From Clostridium sartagoforme (lineage in GTDB: Bacteria > Bacillota > Clostridia > Clostridiales > Clostridiaceae): a DNA stretch of 64,000 nt. Every line of letters begins with the position of its first letter. Position 1 is the first letter of the stretch. The translations under genes and the position numbers were made by a program. The DNA is taken from NCBI RefSeq assembly GCF_004794105.1, contig NZ_SRYR01000010.1:1-64000 (forward strand), written 5' to 3'. Positions 1 to 9,462 of the stretch are shown in pieces. A model generated the notes under the pieces. That model searched no databases and was not told the DNA's origin. It worked only from the letters and a program-made list of their open reading frames with translations.

Positions 1-2261
1 AAAAGGTAACAGGAATGGCTTTAGATGAGTATGTAGAAAATACATTCTATAAACCATTAGGATTAAACAATATAGTTTATAATCCATTACAAAAAGGTTT
101 TAGTAAAGATAATATTGCAGCAACTGAACTTAATGGAAATACAAGAGATGGAGCTATAAGCTTTGAAAATATCCGTGACTATACAATTCAAGGTGAAGTT
201 CATGATGAAAAAGCATTCTATTCAATGGATGGAGTTTCAGGACATGCAGGATTATTTGCAAATGCATCTGACTTAGCTAAGTTAGCTCAAGTTATGCTTA
301 ATGATGGAGGATACGGAAATAATAAATTCTTTAACAAGAATACTATTGAAGAGTTTACTAAGAGAAAATCATCTAGCCCAACTTGGGGATTAGGCTGGTG
401 GAGAGAAGGAGATAACGGTAGGTTATGGTACTTCGGTACACAATCTTCAAGTAATACAATTGGACACCAAGGATGGACTGGTACTTTAACAGTTATAGAT
501 CCTGAAAGCAATTTAGTAGTAGTTTTATTAACAAATAAAATCAACTCCCCTGTTGTCGATAATACTATAAATGCTAATACATTCTTCGGAAATAAATTTA
601 CTACTGCAACTCTTGGTACAATACCAACTCTTGTTTATGAATCTATAATTCATAATAATAATGATGCAGTTGATGCTAATGTTGCACAAATGGTTAGTGA
701 AAATCTTAAGTTATATAATTCTAATAGTTATTTAGGAGAAGCAGTATTAAAATCTGTTTATTCTAAGGTAGATACAGTTATTACTAGAGCTGAAGAGAGA
801 AAAACAGCTGAAAACTTATCTTATGCTGAAGAGGCTGTAGCAAGGTTAGATGTTGAAAAAGATCGTGAAGAGATAATTAAATTTAATGAAAGAATCAAAA
901 ACCTTGGAGGTAAGCCAGTTGAATTACCAAATTACAGTACTGAACTTGAAGAGTTAAAAGCAGTTATTAAAGAAGCGAGAGATACTATTGAAAAAGGACA
1001 AGACTTAGAAGAGCATGTTCATTATCAAACAACTAGTTGGAATAAACTTCTTAAGGCTTACGAAGATGCAGAGGCTGTGGTTGAAAAAGGTGATATAGCT
1101 AATAGTGAAGAAATAAAAACAGCAACTGAAGAATTAAAAGCTGCTAAGAAGGAATTAGTGAAGTTAGATAAAACTAATTTATATAAAGCTATTGAAGATG
1201 CTAATGCAAAAATTGAAGAAGGTGTCTTAGAAGGATTAGATGAGGAAGTTAAGGCTTCATTTATTAGCACTTTAGAAGCAGCAAGAACTGTTTATAACAA
1301 CAAAGATGCAAGTATTCAAGATATAGCAAAGGCATATAATGATATTTTAGCTAAGTATAAAGAATTAGGTATTCCAGTAGGAGATAAGAACTATTTAGCT
1401 GACTTAGTAAATATCGCAGAAGCTATTAACTTAGATAGATATATGAATAAAGGTCAAGAAGATTTTAAGAATGCATTAAAAGCTGCAAAAGAAATTTTAA
1501 AGGTTGAAAATGCATCAGAAATAGATATATATAAGGTTTATGAAGCATTATATAACTCTATGATGAAATTAGAATTAAAAGCAGATAAGGCTGAATTATC
1601 TAAGGCTATTGCTGAAGCTGAAAAAATTAACCTAAGTGGATATACTGAAAATAGTAAAGCAGAACTATTATCAGCAATTGAAGCTGCTAAGTTAATAAAA
1701 GAAAATACTGAAGCTACTCAAGGAGAAGTAGATAAGGCCGTAGAAAATATAAATAAAGCTATTACTGCTTTAGTAAAAGCAGCTGATAAGAGTGATCTTG
1801 AAGGATTAGTAAGGAAAGCAGATGCTATTGATACAAATAAGTATAAAGCAGAAGGTGTTGAAGTATTTAATAAAGCACTAAATGAAGCTAAAAATATTAT
1901 ATCAGATAAGAATCTTACAGCTGATGAACAAGATATAGTAAATAATGCTTATAAAAACTTAAGTGATGCTATTGAAGGCCTTGAATTAAAAGGCTCATCA
2001 AATGGAGATGCTGGTAATGGTTCTGGTACTGAGGATGATGATAAAAAGGATCCAGAAGACTCAAATACAAATAACAATAATAACAGTAATAACAACGGCA
2101 ATAATAGCTCCAATAATGGCTCTACAACTGGTAAGGGAGATTCTAATTTACCAAGTACAGGAGGAACTTCTCCAGTATTATATGTAGCTCTTGGTATTAT
2201 GATTATAGCTATGGGTATAATTATTTTCAAAAAAAGAAATACAGCAGAGCAAAATAAATAG
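1..2261 (+). CDS. Sortase-anchored serine hydrolase (beta-lactamase/PBP-like) with FIVAR repeats, 5'-truncated
   Basis: The open frame reaches the left edge (codons from base 3), so the N-terminus with the expected SxxK nucleophile lies outside the window. Counting from the first in-window Met at 15, residues 1-190 match the C-terminal half of the beta-lactamase/D-aminopeptidase-like serine hydrolase fold, including IGHQGWTG near residue 150 in the place of the KTG/HxG motif. Residues about 235-655 are several helical FIVAR-type repeats, then a Gly/Asp/Asn-rich spacer. The C-terminus has LPSTGG at 712, a hydrophobic helix and a KKR tail, a classical sortase signal. It should therefore be covalently wall-linked, with a peptidase or esterase-like head on a stalk. 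The substrate is unknown. A strong terminator follows. Confidence 0.88.
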   Translation, partial: KVTGMALDEYVENTFYKPLGLNNIVYNPLQKGFSKDNIAATELNGNTRDGAISFENIRDYTIQGEVHDEKAFYSMDGVSGHAGLFANASDLAKLAQVMLNDGGYGNNKFFNKNTIEEFTKRKSSSPTWGLGWWREGDNGRLWYFGTQSSSNTIGHQGWTGTLTVIDPESNLVVVLLTNKINSPVVDNTINANTFFGNKFTTATLGTIPTLVYESIIHNNNDAVDANVAQMVSENLKLYNSNSYLGEAVLKSVYSKVDTVITRAEERKTAENLSYAEEAVARLDVEKDREEIIKFNERIKNLGGKPVELPNYSTELEELKAVIKEARDTIEKGQDLEEHVHYQTTSWNKLLKAYEDAEAVVEKGDIANSEEIKTATEELKAAKKELVKLDKTNLYKAIEDANAKIEEGVLEGLDEEVKASFISTLEAARTVYNNKDASIQDIAKAYNDILAKYKELGIPVGDKNYLADLVNIAEAINLDRYMNKGQEDFKNALKAAKEILKVENASEIDIYKVYEALYNSMMKLELKADKAELSKAIAEAEKINLSGYTENSKAELLSAIEAAKLIKENTEATQGEVDKAVENINKAITALVKAADKSDLEGLVRKADAIDTNKYKAEGVEVFNKALNEAKNIISDKNLTADEQDIVNNAYKNLSDAIEGLELKGSSNGDAGNGSGTEDDDKKDPEDSNTNNNNNSNNNGNNSSNNGSTTGKGDSNLPSTGGTSPVLYVALGIMIIAMGIIIFKKRNTAEQNK

Positions 2262-2278
2262 TAAGAAATGATTATTAA

Positions 2279-2319
2279 TAGGATTTACATCTAAAAAATA
2301 GGTGTAAGTCCTATTTTTT
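2279..2319 (+). terminator. Rho-independent terminator
   Basis: A 14-bp stem (2279-2292 with 2300-2313, two G-T wobbles) has a 7-nt A-rich loop and a run of six T. It ends the transcript of the wall-anchored hydrolase. Confidence 0.85.
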
Positions 2320-2368
2320 AATTAATATAGTATAATATATATTATACGAAAGAATGGAGGGATAACTT

Positions 2369-3025
2369 ATGAAAAACTTACAATTGGTTATTTTTGATAT
2401 GGATGGATTAATATTTGATACAGAAAGATTATCTTATGCTTCATGGAAGGAAGCAGCTGAAAAATTCAATATTAATTTTGAATTAAGCTTACTTTATAAA
2501 TTGCTTGGAACAAATCATGAAAATGTGCGTAATGCATTATTTAGAGAATTTGGTGACAAGATAAATGTTGACGATTATATGGCAGAAAAAAGAAGAATTT
2601 TCTTTAAGAAGATAGAAAATGGTGAAGTAGTAAAGAAACCAGGATTAGATGAGCTTTTAGAATATTTACAAGATAAAAATATTAAAAAAGCAGTTGCTAC
2701 ATCATCAAATAGGGAAGTTGCATATAATTTATTAAAAGATGCCAATATTTTTCATTATTTTGATTACATATTATGTGGTGATGAAGTTAAAAAATCAAAA
2801 CCTGATCCAGAGGTGTTTTTAACAGTTGCTAAAAAGTTAGATGTAAAGCCTAGTGAATGTATTGTTTTAGAAGACTCTGAAGCTGGAACTATAGCAGCAA
2901 GCAGAGGTAGGATGATGCCTATAGTAATTCCAGATTTAAAAGAACCAGATAAGGAAATAGAAGAATTAGCATATAAAAAGCTAAATAACTTAAAAGAAGT
3001 AATAGACGTAATTGAAAATCTATAG
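2369..3025 (+). CDS. HAD-superfamily hydrolase, beta-phosphoglucomutase-like
   Basis: This 218-aa soluble protein has all four HAD motifs: DMDGLIFDTE near the N-terminus (nucleophile Asp and acid/base Asp), TSS near residue 112, the Lys of VKKSKPDPE near 145, and VLEDSEAG near 170. The helical cap lies between motifs I and II, as in subfamily IA phosphatases and phosphoglucomutases. GGAGGG stands 9 nt before the ATG. Family members dephosphorylate sugar phosphates or isomerise beta-glucose-1-phosphate; the substrate cannot be read from the sequence. It is transcribed alone, between a terminator and a repeat-rich spacer. Confidence 0.9.
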   Translation: MKNLQLVIFDMDGLIFDTERLSYASWKEAAEKFNINFELSLLYKLLGTNHENVRNALFREFGDKINVDDYMAEKRRIFFKKIENGEVVKKPGLDELLEYLQDKNIKKAVATSSNREVAYNLLKDANIFHYFDYILCGDEVKKSKPDPEVFLTVAKKLDVKPSECIVLEDSEAGTIAASRGRMMPIVIPDLKEPDKEIEELAYKKLNNLKEVIDVIENL

Positions 3026-3049
3026 TAGATTATAAAATGCTAAGCATTT

Positions 3050-3212
3050 TATTAATGAAAGAATTAAAAAATTAAAGAATGAAAAAATGTTGAATAAAAA
3101 TCTTTATAGATTTTTTTATAATACTATCTTTATAATCTTAGTAGGTTTTGCATAGCAAGACTTCCTAAATTCATTCATTTTTTTCATTCCTTCATTCTTT
3201 CATTTTTTATCT
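3050..3212. repeat. Purine/pyrimidine inverted-repeat element (copy 1)
   Basis: The left arm (about 3055-3091) is built of degenerate GAATGAAA-type units. The right arm (3172-3212) is the pyrimidine-rich complement, with CATTCTTTCATT units. Small hairpins lie between them. Related arms recur near 9.3, 12.8/13.3, 19.4 and 32.0 kb, so this is a dispersed intergenic family. Confidence 0.6.
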
Positions 3213-3282
3213 TTGCAATATTTATATGAAGTTATAAGAATGGTGGTGAGTTTAGTGAAGGGGAGCCCCTTTGCTATGAATT

Positions 3283-4320
3283 ATGGAGTACATAAGTGAG
3301 ATTGATATACAAGAGGCAATTATTCATATACTAGATTCTAATGGAGAGGAACCTGTTTTAAATGAATATAGCCTTGAGTTAAATGAGGATATATATAAGT
3401 TTGTACATAGACATATTGAAAAATGCTTTAAAGATGAGGAGCTTAAATATGCTGTATTTAATGAAGAAAGAAATATAGTTAAGGAAGTTGTTCAAGATTA
3501 TTTAAATGGTATAGATAATAATTTAATTGAATTATCTCAAGAGCTTGCAAGACAACTATTTATAATAATGAAGGGAAATATTAATATTCCATCTTGTGAT
3601 TTACTTATAGTTTCAATAATAACGGACCAAGGTCCAATGATAGGAATATTAAAAATGGATTATGTAAGAAACTTTACTCATCAAGTAGATTTTATAGATA
3701 ATAAAATTGGAATAGGTATTGTACCGCAATCAGCAGGGCTTCCAGCTAGTAGTCAAAGAATTCAAAAGGCGGCATTTATAAAGCCTATAAGAGAAGAGGA
3801 AAAATACAATCTTATGGTAATTGACAAGCAAAAGAAGAGTAAGGAAGAAGATGAGTATGGTGCAAATTACTTTATAAACAACTTCCTTGGCTGTAGTATT
3901 ATAAATAATGAAAGAGATATGACGAAGACTTTCCTTAAGGCTGCAGAAAATTGGACTAGAAATAATATTACAGAAGATGCTGATAAGGCTGAAAGAATAA
4001 GAACAGCAGTAAAGGCTAAATTAAAGGAAGAGGAAGTAATAAATATAGATAGCTTATCTACTGAGTTATTTAAAGAAGAGCCTCAAGTTCAAAATGACTT
4101 TTCGAACTTCGTTAAAGGCCATGGACTAGATGAAGTAGCTATAGATAAACAATGGGTAGAAAAGAAGCTTAAAAGAGTACGATTAAAAATAGATAAAGAG
4201 ATAGATTTATATATTGATGAAGAAGCTTACCATGATAATAGTAAGTTTGAAATACAACGAAACGGTGATGGAAGCATTAATATGGTAATAAAGCATGTTA
4301 TAAACTATATAGAAAAATAA
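3283..4320 (+). CDS. Nucleoid-associated protein (NdpA/YejK-like, 37-kDa family)
   Basis: This 345-aa acidic and basic mixed protein matches the 37-kDa nucleoid-associated protein family. Recognisable parts are the N-terminal segment MEYISEIDIQEAIIHILD, the central VSIITDQGPMIGILKMDYV stretch, and a C-terminal half with YGANYFINNFLGC. Members bind DNA and are found on the nucleoid; their exact role in Firmicutes is poorly defined. ATG at 3283 is used because the only upstream in-frame start candidate (TTG 3271) runs into a stop at once. The purine-rich GAAGGGGAG lies unusually far upstream (about 19 nt) inside a small hairpin. Two terminators follow. Confidence 0.85.
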   Translation: MEYISEIDIQEAIIHILDSNGEEPVLNEYSLELNEDIYKFVHRHIEKCFKDEELKYAVFNEERNIVKEVVQDYLNGIDNNLIELSQELARQLFIIMKGNINIPSCDLLIVSIITDQGPMIGILKMDYVRNFTHQVDFIDNKIGIGIVPQSAGLPASSQRIQKAAFIKPIREEEKYNLMVIDKQKKSKEEDEYGANYFINNFLGCSIINNERDMTKTFLKAAENWTRNNITEDADKAERIRTAVKAKLKEEEVINIDSLSTELFKEEPQVQNDFSNFVKGHGLDEVAIDKQWVEKKLKRVRLKIDKEIDLYIDEEAYHDNSKFEIQRNGDGSINMVIKHVINYIEK

Positions 4321-4357
4321 AATTCAAGATATAGATAGAATTAGGTGTTATTTTTAG

Positions 4358-4391
4358 AATCTATAAAAGATAATCTTTTATAGATTTTTTA
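4358..4391 (+). terminator. Rho-independent terminator
   Basis: A perfect AT-rich stem (AATCTATAAAAGA paired with TCTTTTATAGATT) has a tiny loop and runs into TTTTTT. It ends the nucleoid-associated protein gene. Confidence 0.8.
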
Positions 4392-4400
4392 TTTAAAAGC

Positions 4401-4445
4401 AAAAGAGATAATAAAGCTAAAGCAGTTTTATTATCTCTTTTATAA
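4401..4445 (+). terminator. Second hairpin/terminator with TTTTATTATC repeats
   Basis: AAAAGAGATAATAAA pairs with TTTATTATCTCTTTT, a 15-bp perfect stem followed by AT-rich DNA. The next 40 bases repeat the unit TTTTATTATC about three times. It probably backs up the preceding terminator. The remaining bases to 4600 are AT-rich with short ATTATATAA palindromes and no gene. Confidence 0.6.
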
Positions 4446-4614
4446 TTTTAGCTTTATTATCACATTTTATTATCACGTTTTATTATCTATTTTACAATTA
4501 TTAGAATAAAAATTATATAATTTCATAAATTATATAATTTAATGAAATTATATAACTACTTTAATAATCAATATTAATTATTACTTAAAAATTAACAAAA
4601 GTTAATAATGAGTA

Positions 4615-4643
4615 TTGACAATGCGAATGTTAAGTTTTACTAT
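4615..4643 (+). promoter_or_regulatory. Sigma-A-type promoter for the CoA-transferase gene
   Basis: TTGACA at 4615-4620 is followed after 17 nt by TACTAT at 4638-4643, giving a leader of about 120 nt before the ATG at 4769. A TATAAT at 4651 is too far from the -35 box. Confidence 0.6.
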
Positions 4644-4768
4644 TTAACTATATAATACATGTAAATTCTTGAAGGATTAATAAGACTTTAAAAAAATGGT
4701 AAATTATGCATTGGAGGCGGGAGTTTACAAATATAAAGTAGATTTAAAAAGGTTAAGGGAGAATTAAT

Positions 4769-6091
4769 ATGAGAGAAAATAATATATCTAAGGGAAAATA
4801 CATTACAATAGATGAAGCTTTAAGTTTAATTAAAAGTGGTGATGTAATAGTTACAGGTTTAGGAGCTGCTGAAGCAAGAGATATTTTAAGTAATTTACAT
4901 AGAATAGCTTATAGAGTTAAGGATGTTACGGTTACTACTTGTTTACCTCAAGTACCTGCTGAGTATTTTATGAATCCCAAATATAAGGATTCATTCAGAA
5001 TGGATGGATGGTTTTATACTGGACCTATGAGAAAAGCACAAAAAAATGGAAATGTATCACTTATACCGAACCATCTTCATTTAACAGCCTTTAAAAGGCA
5101 ATTTCATAAAAAGACTAATATATATATGGGAACAGCTACACCTCCAGATAAGCATGGATATTTATCTTTATCATTAAGTAATATTTATGAAAAAAGAATA
5201 CTAAAAGAAGCGGATTTAGTAATATTAGAAATAAATAAAAATTATCCAAGAACATTAGGTGATGTAGAAATTCATATAAGTGATGTAGATTATTTAGTTG
5301 AAACTGATTATCCAGTTCCAGTGCTTCCAGATTCTGAACCTAATGAAAAAGATTTATTGATAGGTAAATTTATAGCCGATAGAATTAATGATGGGGATTG
5401 TATACAACTTGGGATAGGAGGTATTCCAAATGCTGTTGCAGCTTCATTAATGGGTAAAAAAGACTTGGGACTTCATACAGAGATGTTTACTACTGGAATA
5501 ATGAATTTAATAAAGGCTGGGGTTATAACTGGTAAGAAAAAGAATTTCAATTATGGGAAACATGTTGCAGGTTTTGCTCTTGGCACAAGAGAACTTTATG
5601 ATTTCTTAGATGATAATCCATCAATTATGATGATGGATGGATATTGGACAAACGATCCATATGTAATTGCACAGAACGATAATCAAGTTTCAATTAATAC
5701 TTCTTTAGAAGTAGATTTAACTGGTCAATGTGCATCAGAATCAATAGGTCCAATGCAATTTAGTGCAACTGGTGGACAAGCTGATACTGCTGTTGGATCT
5801 CAAATGTCTAAAAATGGACGTTCATTTATAGCTCTATACTCAACTGCTATGGTTGAAAATAAAGAAACAGGAGAGAGAGAGGAGATATCAAAGATAGTTC
5901 CATTTTTAAAACAAGGGGCAGCTGTAAGCTTATCAAGAAATGATGTTGATATGGTTGTTACAGAATATGGAGTTGCAGAACTTAGGGGTACAACTATTGC
6001 AGAGAGAGTTGAAAGATTAATAAGTATAGCACATCCAAAGTTTAGAGAAGAATTATTAAAACAAGCTAAAGAATTTGGAATAATTTATTAA
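4769..6091 (+). CDS. Acetyl-CoA hydrolase/4-hydroxybutyrate CoA-transferase family protein
   Basis: This 440-aa protein covers both halves of the class I CoA-transferase fold of the acetyl-CoA hydrolase/transferase family. LGIGGIPNAV (near residue 215) is the glycine-rich CoA-binding loop. LHTEMFTTG (near 235) carries the probable catalytic glutamate that forms the glutamyl-CoA thioester. VVTEYGVAELRGTT near 400 is the family C-terminal signature. It would move CoA between acetate and a carboxylate such as 4-hydroxybutyrate or butyrate in fermentation. The acyl partner is not decided by the sequence. AAGGGAG precedes the ATG, and the gene stands alone after its own promoter. Confidence 0.88.
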   Translation: MRENNISKGKYITIDEALSLIKSGDVIVTGLGAAEARDILSNLHRIAYRVKDVTVTTCLPQVPAEYFMNPKYKDSFRMDGWFYTGPMRKAQKNGNVSLIPNHLHLTAFKRQFHKKTNIYMGTATPPDKHGYLSLSLSNIYEKRILKEADLVILEINKNYPRTLGDVEIHISDVDYLVETDYPVPVLPDSEPNEKDLLIGKFIADRINDGDCIQLGIGGIPNAVAASLMGKKDLGLHTEMFTTGIMNLIKAGVITGKKKNFNYGKHVAGFALGTRELYDFLDDNPSIMMMDGYWTNDPYVIAQNDNQVSINTSLEVDLTGQCASESIGPMQFSATGGQADTAVGSQMSKNGRSFIALYSTAMVENKETGEREEISKIVPFLKQGAAVSLSRNDVDMVVTEYGVAELRGTTIAERVERLISIAHPKFREELLKQAKEFGIIY

Positions 6092-6154
6092 AGTTTACCT
6101 CTTTCTTAAATATAAAAATAAATAAAGTTAAATAAATTCTAAATGCTTATATAA

Positions 6155-6273
<119 letters not shown>

Positions 6274-6416
6274 TTTAAAGTACTTTTTATAATTAAAGTT
6301 TTGAACAGTTATTTTATCTATAAAAAATAAAGTTTACAAATGTTATGTGAAAGTTGAATTGGAACTTGCCAAAGGTCAACTAAGCATAACATAGACATTT
6401 TATTTTTATACTAAAC

Positions 6417-7628
6417 TTAGTTAGATATTACATGAACTGTAACAGTTCTTCTACCGAAGGAATAACATTCTTCAAGAGTATTAAAGTAAAGGTCAATTTT
6501 ATTTCCTTTAATAGCTCCGCCTGTATCTGAAGCTATAGCATATCCATAACCTTCTACATAGACCTTTGAACCAAGTGGTATTACATTTTTATCTACAGCA
6601 ACTGTGCTTAACCCATTTGGATCTCTTACAGGTTTCAGGCCTAGAGCTGTAAGACCATGCCCAGTATAAGCTGTTGCAGACATTGAATGTGTAGCTAAAT
6701 AATCAGAGTTTGTACCGTTATTACCACTAGAACTTGTACCACCATTACTTTCACCAGAGTTATTGTTCTCTTGAGAAAGTGAATTTTCCTCTATTTCTAA
6801 AGTAGAAATTTTATATTCTGCATTTGAAATAGCGTCTTCAACTAAGCTAATGGCATAACTACTATTAAGTTGAGGTAATAGGCCTCTTAAAGTGCTTAAG
6901 GCATCTTTAAGTTTAGAAATAGAATCACTGCTATCAACTATATCAATAGTATTAGAAACTAAATTTACTTCATTAGCTTCTATAATTGACATTAACGAAT
7001 CTTTTTCTTCATTTAATTTAGCTAAAAGAGATTCTTGTTCCTCTTTTTTCTTATTAACTTCAGCTAAATCATTTTCTATAGAAGCGGATAGTTTTTTTAG
7101 ATCTTCTTGTCTTTCTTCTATTTTCTTACTATCATTTACTAAGTCTTCTTTCTTTTTATTAATTTCTGAAATCATATCTTTATCTACTGAAATTATCTTA
7201 TTAATAGAATCTATTCTTGAAAATAAATCAAAAATACTTTCAGAAGTTAGAATATAATATATCATATCTGTTGCCATGTTGCTTTTATACATGGAACGAA
7301 TACGATTGCTCATTAAGTCTTCTCTTTCTTTAATTTCAACTTGTGAATCTTCAATTTTTTTATTTATATTTTCTATCTCTGCTTCAGCATTTGTAATTTC
7401 AGTATTGTTCTTTTTAAGTTTATTATTTATTTCTTCAATTTCATTATTTAGTTTTCCAACTTCAGCATCTAGCTCTAAAGCTTTTCCATCTAGTTCTTTA
7501 TATTTTGTCATGTTTTCATCAATAGCACCATTGCTAGAAGAGTTAGGCTCCGCAAATGCAATGTTATATGTATTATTTAAGCATAAAAATAATACTAGTA
7601 CTAAAGAGAAAACTTTTTTCTTACTCAA
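6417..7628 (-). CDS. Secreted coiled-coil 3D-domain cell-wall protein
   Basis: This 403-aa protein starts with a signal peptide (MSKKK, hydrophobic core, cleavage likely after AFA). A long coiled coil (about residues 35-285) of the PcsB/CwlO N-terminal type follows, then a Ser/Gly/Asn linker. Residues about 310-403 form a 3D domain: SATAYTG, PLGSKVYVEG and SDTGGAIKGNKIDLYF carry the three conserved aspartates of the MltA/RpfB/YocH-like double-psi barrel. It probably cuts or remodels peptidoglycan. The start is TTG, chosen because AGGAGGTG lies 7 nt before it and the signal peptide begins there. It converges with the CoA-transferase gene. Confidence 0.88.
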   Translation of the reverse strand: MSKKKVFSLVLVLFLCLNNTYNIAFAEPNSSSNGAIDENMTKYKELDGKALELDAEVGKLNNEIEEINNKLKKNNTEITNAEAEIENINKKIEDSQVEIKEREDLMSNRIRSMYKSNMATDMIYYILTSESIFDLFSRIDSINKIISVDKDMISEINKKKEDLVNDSKKIEERQEDLKKLSASIENDLAEVNKKKEEQESLLAKLNEEKDSLMSIIEANEVNLVSNTIDIVDSSDSISKLKDALSTLRGLLPQLNSSYAISLVEDAISNAEYKISTLEIEENSLSQENNNSGESNGGTSSSGNNGTNSDYLATHSMSATAYTGHGLTALGLKPVRDPNGLSTVAVDKNVIPLGSKVYVEGYGYAIASDTGGAIKGNKIDLYFNTLEECYSFGRRTVTVHVISN

Positions 7629-7991
7629 TAAAAAGCACCTCCTGAGTTTGATTTTAGATCACATTATAATTTTAGAATCCTATGAAAGGATATATAATCT
7701 ATACTTTCAATTTTATCTATACTTAAATAAATATATTTATTTTCTAAGGTTATAGAACTATAATAATGTAAATTCTTAATTGAAAGATATGTATAATATA
7801 AATAATAAATGTGACTAAATTTTAAATAATATATAAAGAAAGTATAAAATTAAGCCATTATTAAATTTATTAAAAGGGACTTAATAATATTTATGATACT
7901 ATAAGCTTTAGTTAAATAGCAAGTTTTCAACAATTTAGTATCCTAATAGATTAATTAATAAAGAGATGTTTTAGGAATTTAAAATTAGTTT

Positions 7992-8053
7992 AGTATCTTA
8001 GAATTTTCATATATAAATTAGGTGAGTATCTTAGAAGTCTTATATATAAGTTA
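7992..8053. repeat. Tandem 29-bp imperfect direct repeat
   Basis: AGTATCTTAGAA followed by a TATATAA segment occurs at 7992-8020 and again at 8025-8053, with a partial third unit near 7935. The spacer 7629-8072 is otherwise AT-rich without a gene. Confidence 0.55.
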
Positions 8054-8072
8054 AATATATAAATGAATGGTA

Positions 8073-8106
8073 ATAAAAAAACTCCCTACATTTATGCAGA
8101 GAGTTT
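8073..8106 (-). terminator. Terminator of the arginine cluster (after argF)
   Basis: Read on the minus strand, AAACTCTCTGCAT pairs with ATGTAGGGAGTTT (13 bp, two wobbles) and is followed by seven T. Confidence 0.8.
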
Positions 8107-8239
8107 AAATAAATATTTTATCTTTAATTTATAGGTGATTTGGACCAATTTACATCCACCATTCCTTCATTTTCTAATCTTAATTGTTAGTTATATAATT
8201 AAATAAATTGCCTAACAGAATTAAATAATTTCTTTTAGC

Positions 8240-9163
8240 TTAATTGTTTATAAGCTTAACTAAAATTGCTTTTTGAACATGAAGTCTATTTTCAGCTTCT
8301 TCAAAAATAGTATCTGCATGCTTTTCTAATATTTCTGCAGTTATTTCTTCTTCTCTATGAGCAGGTAGACAATGTAATACTATTGCATCTTCTTTAGCTA
8401 AAGTCATAAGTTCAGCATTTACTTGATAGCCATTAAATGCCTTTATTCTTTCCTTAGCTTCATCTTCCTTACCCATGCTTGCCCAAACATCAGTTATTAC
8501 AACATCAGCATATATAACTGCTTTTTTAGGATCATCAACTATTTCGAATTTTAAATTATTAGCTTTAGAAATTTCATTTCCTTTATTAATATAATCTTCT
8601 TTAATCATGTAATTATTAGGAATTGCTAAAGAAATATTCATTCCTACTTGTAGACATCCTACTAGAAGGGATTGAGCCATATTATTTCCATCACCAATAT
8701 AAGCTACTTTAAGACCATCTAATATATTTTTATTTTCTCTAATAGTCATTAAATCAGCTAGAACTTGGCAAGGATGCTCATCATCAGTAAGTCCATTAAT
8801 AATTGGAATGCTTGAACATTTAGCAAGAGCTTCAACTTCTCCTTGCTCAAAAGTTCTTATCATAATTCCATTAATATATCTAGAAAGAACTCTAGCAGTA
8901 TCTTCAATAGGTTCTCCACGACCAATTTGCAAATCATTAGAACTTAAGAATAGGGGATAGCCCCCAAGTTGGTACATGCCAGCCTCAAAAGAAACCCTAG
9001 TCCTTGTAGAAGCTTTTTCAAATATCATACCAAGAGTTTTACCATCTAAGAGATTATGCTTAATATTATGCTTAAGTTCATACTTTAATTGATCAGCTAA
9101 ATTAAGTATATCTAAAATTTCATCCTTAGATAAATCTTCCATTTTCAATAAATCTTTTTTCAT
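8240..9163 (-). CDS. argF: Ornithine carbamoyltransferase
   Basis: This enzyme makes citrulline from ornithine and carbamoyl phosphate in the cytosol. EKASTRTRVSFE near residue 50 is the STRTR carbamoyl-phosphate loop, HPCQVLADLMT near 130 the HPCQ motif, and VLHCLPAHRE near 265 the HCLP ornithine-binding motif. Start ATG 9163 (MKKDLLKMEDL) is preferred over an upstream in-frame TTG/Met because GGGGGT lies 7 nt before it; the protein is then 307 aa, normal for the family. It is the last gene of the arg cluster, separated from argD by 299 bp of repeats. No carbamoyl-phosphate synthetase genes are in the window. Confidence 0.95.
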   Translation of the reverse strand: MKKDLLKMEDLSKDEILDILNLADQLKYELKHNIKHNLLDGKTLGMIFEKASTRTRVSFEAGMYQLGGYPLFLSSNDLQIGRGEPIEDTARVLSRYINGIMIRTFEQGEVEALAKCSSIPIINGLTDDEHPCQVLADLMTIRENKNILDGLKVAYIGDGNNMAQSLLVGCLQVGMNISLAIPNNYMIKEDYINKGNEISKANNLKFEIVDDPKKAVIYADVVITDVWASMGKEDEAKERIKAFNGYQVNAELMTLAKEDAIVLHCLPAHREEEITAEILEKHADTIFEEAENRLHVQKAILVKLINN

Positions 9164-9256
9164 AAATACCCCCAAAGTTTCAGTTAACAATTAACAAGTA
9201 ACAATTAACAGTTATTGTTGAAATTAAACAGAGCTTAATTTCATAATTTTAAATAA

Positions 9257-9440
9257 TAGTGCAATGAGGAATGAAAGAATGAAAAGTTAATAAAAACATT
9301 AGTTTTTATTAACATGAAAAAATGAAGCTTGAAATTAAGCTTAGCTTAATTTCTTATAAAGAATTAGAGTTAGAAATTCAGCTCAAGCTGAATCTGTTTC
9401 TATCTTTTCATTATTTCATTGTTTAATTTTTTCATTCTTA
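9257..9440. repeat. Purine/pyrimidine inverted-repeat element (copy 2)
   Basis: Purine-rich GAATGAAAGAATGAAAA (about 9268) and pyrimidine-rich TTTTCATTATTTCATTG (about 9405) bracket nested hairpins. These are GTTAATAAAAAC with its perfect 12-bp complement (9287-9314), GAAATTAAGC with GCTTAATTTC, and GAAATTCAGC with GCTGAAT. It fills the argF-argD gap. Confidence 0.6.
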
Positions 9441-9462
9441 ATTCTTCATTTTCAATTATGCA

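Noticed and set aside
1949..2230. Minus-strand open frame over the 3' end of the wall protein
   Set aside because: It is a shadow of the Asn/Asp-rich coding repeats, with no ribosome site.
3050..3212. CRISPR array suggested by repeated purine units
   Set aside because: The units are irregular in length and spacing, with no constant repeat and no cas genes.
4696..4767. A 23-codon upstream frame ending just before the CoA-transferase start
   Set aside because: It has no ribosome site and no regulatory codon pattern; it could be chance in AT-rich DNA.
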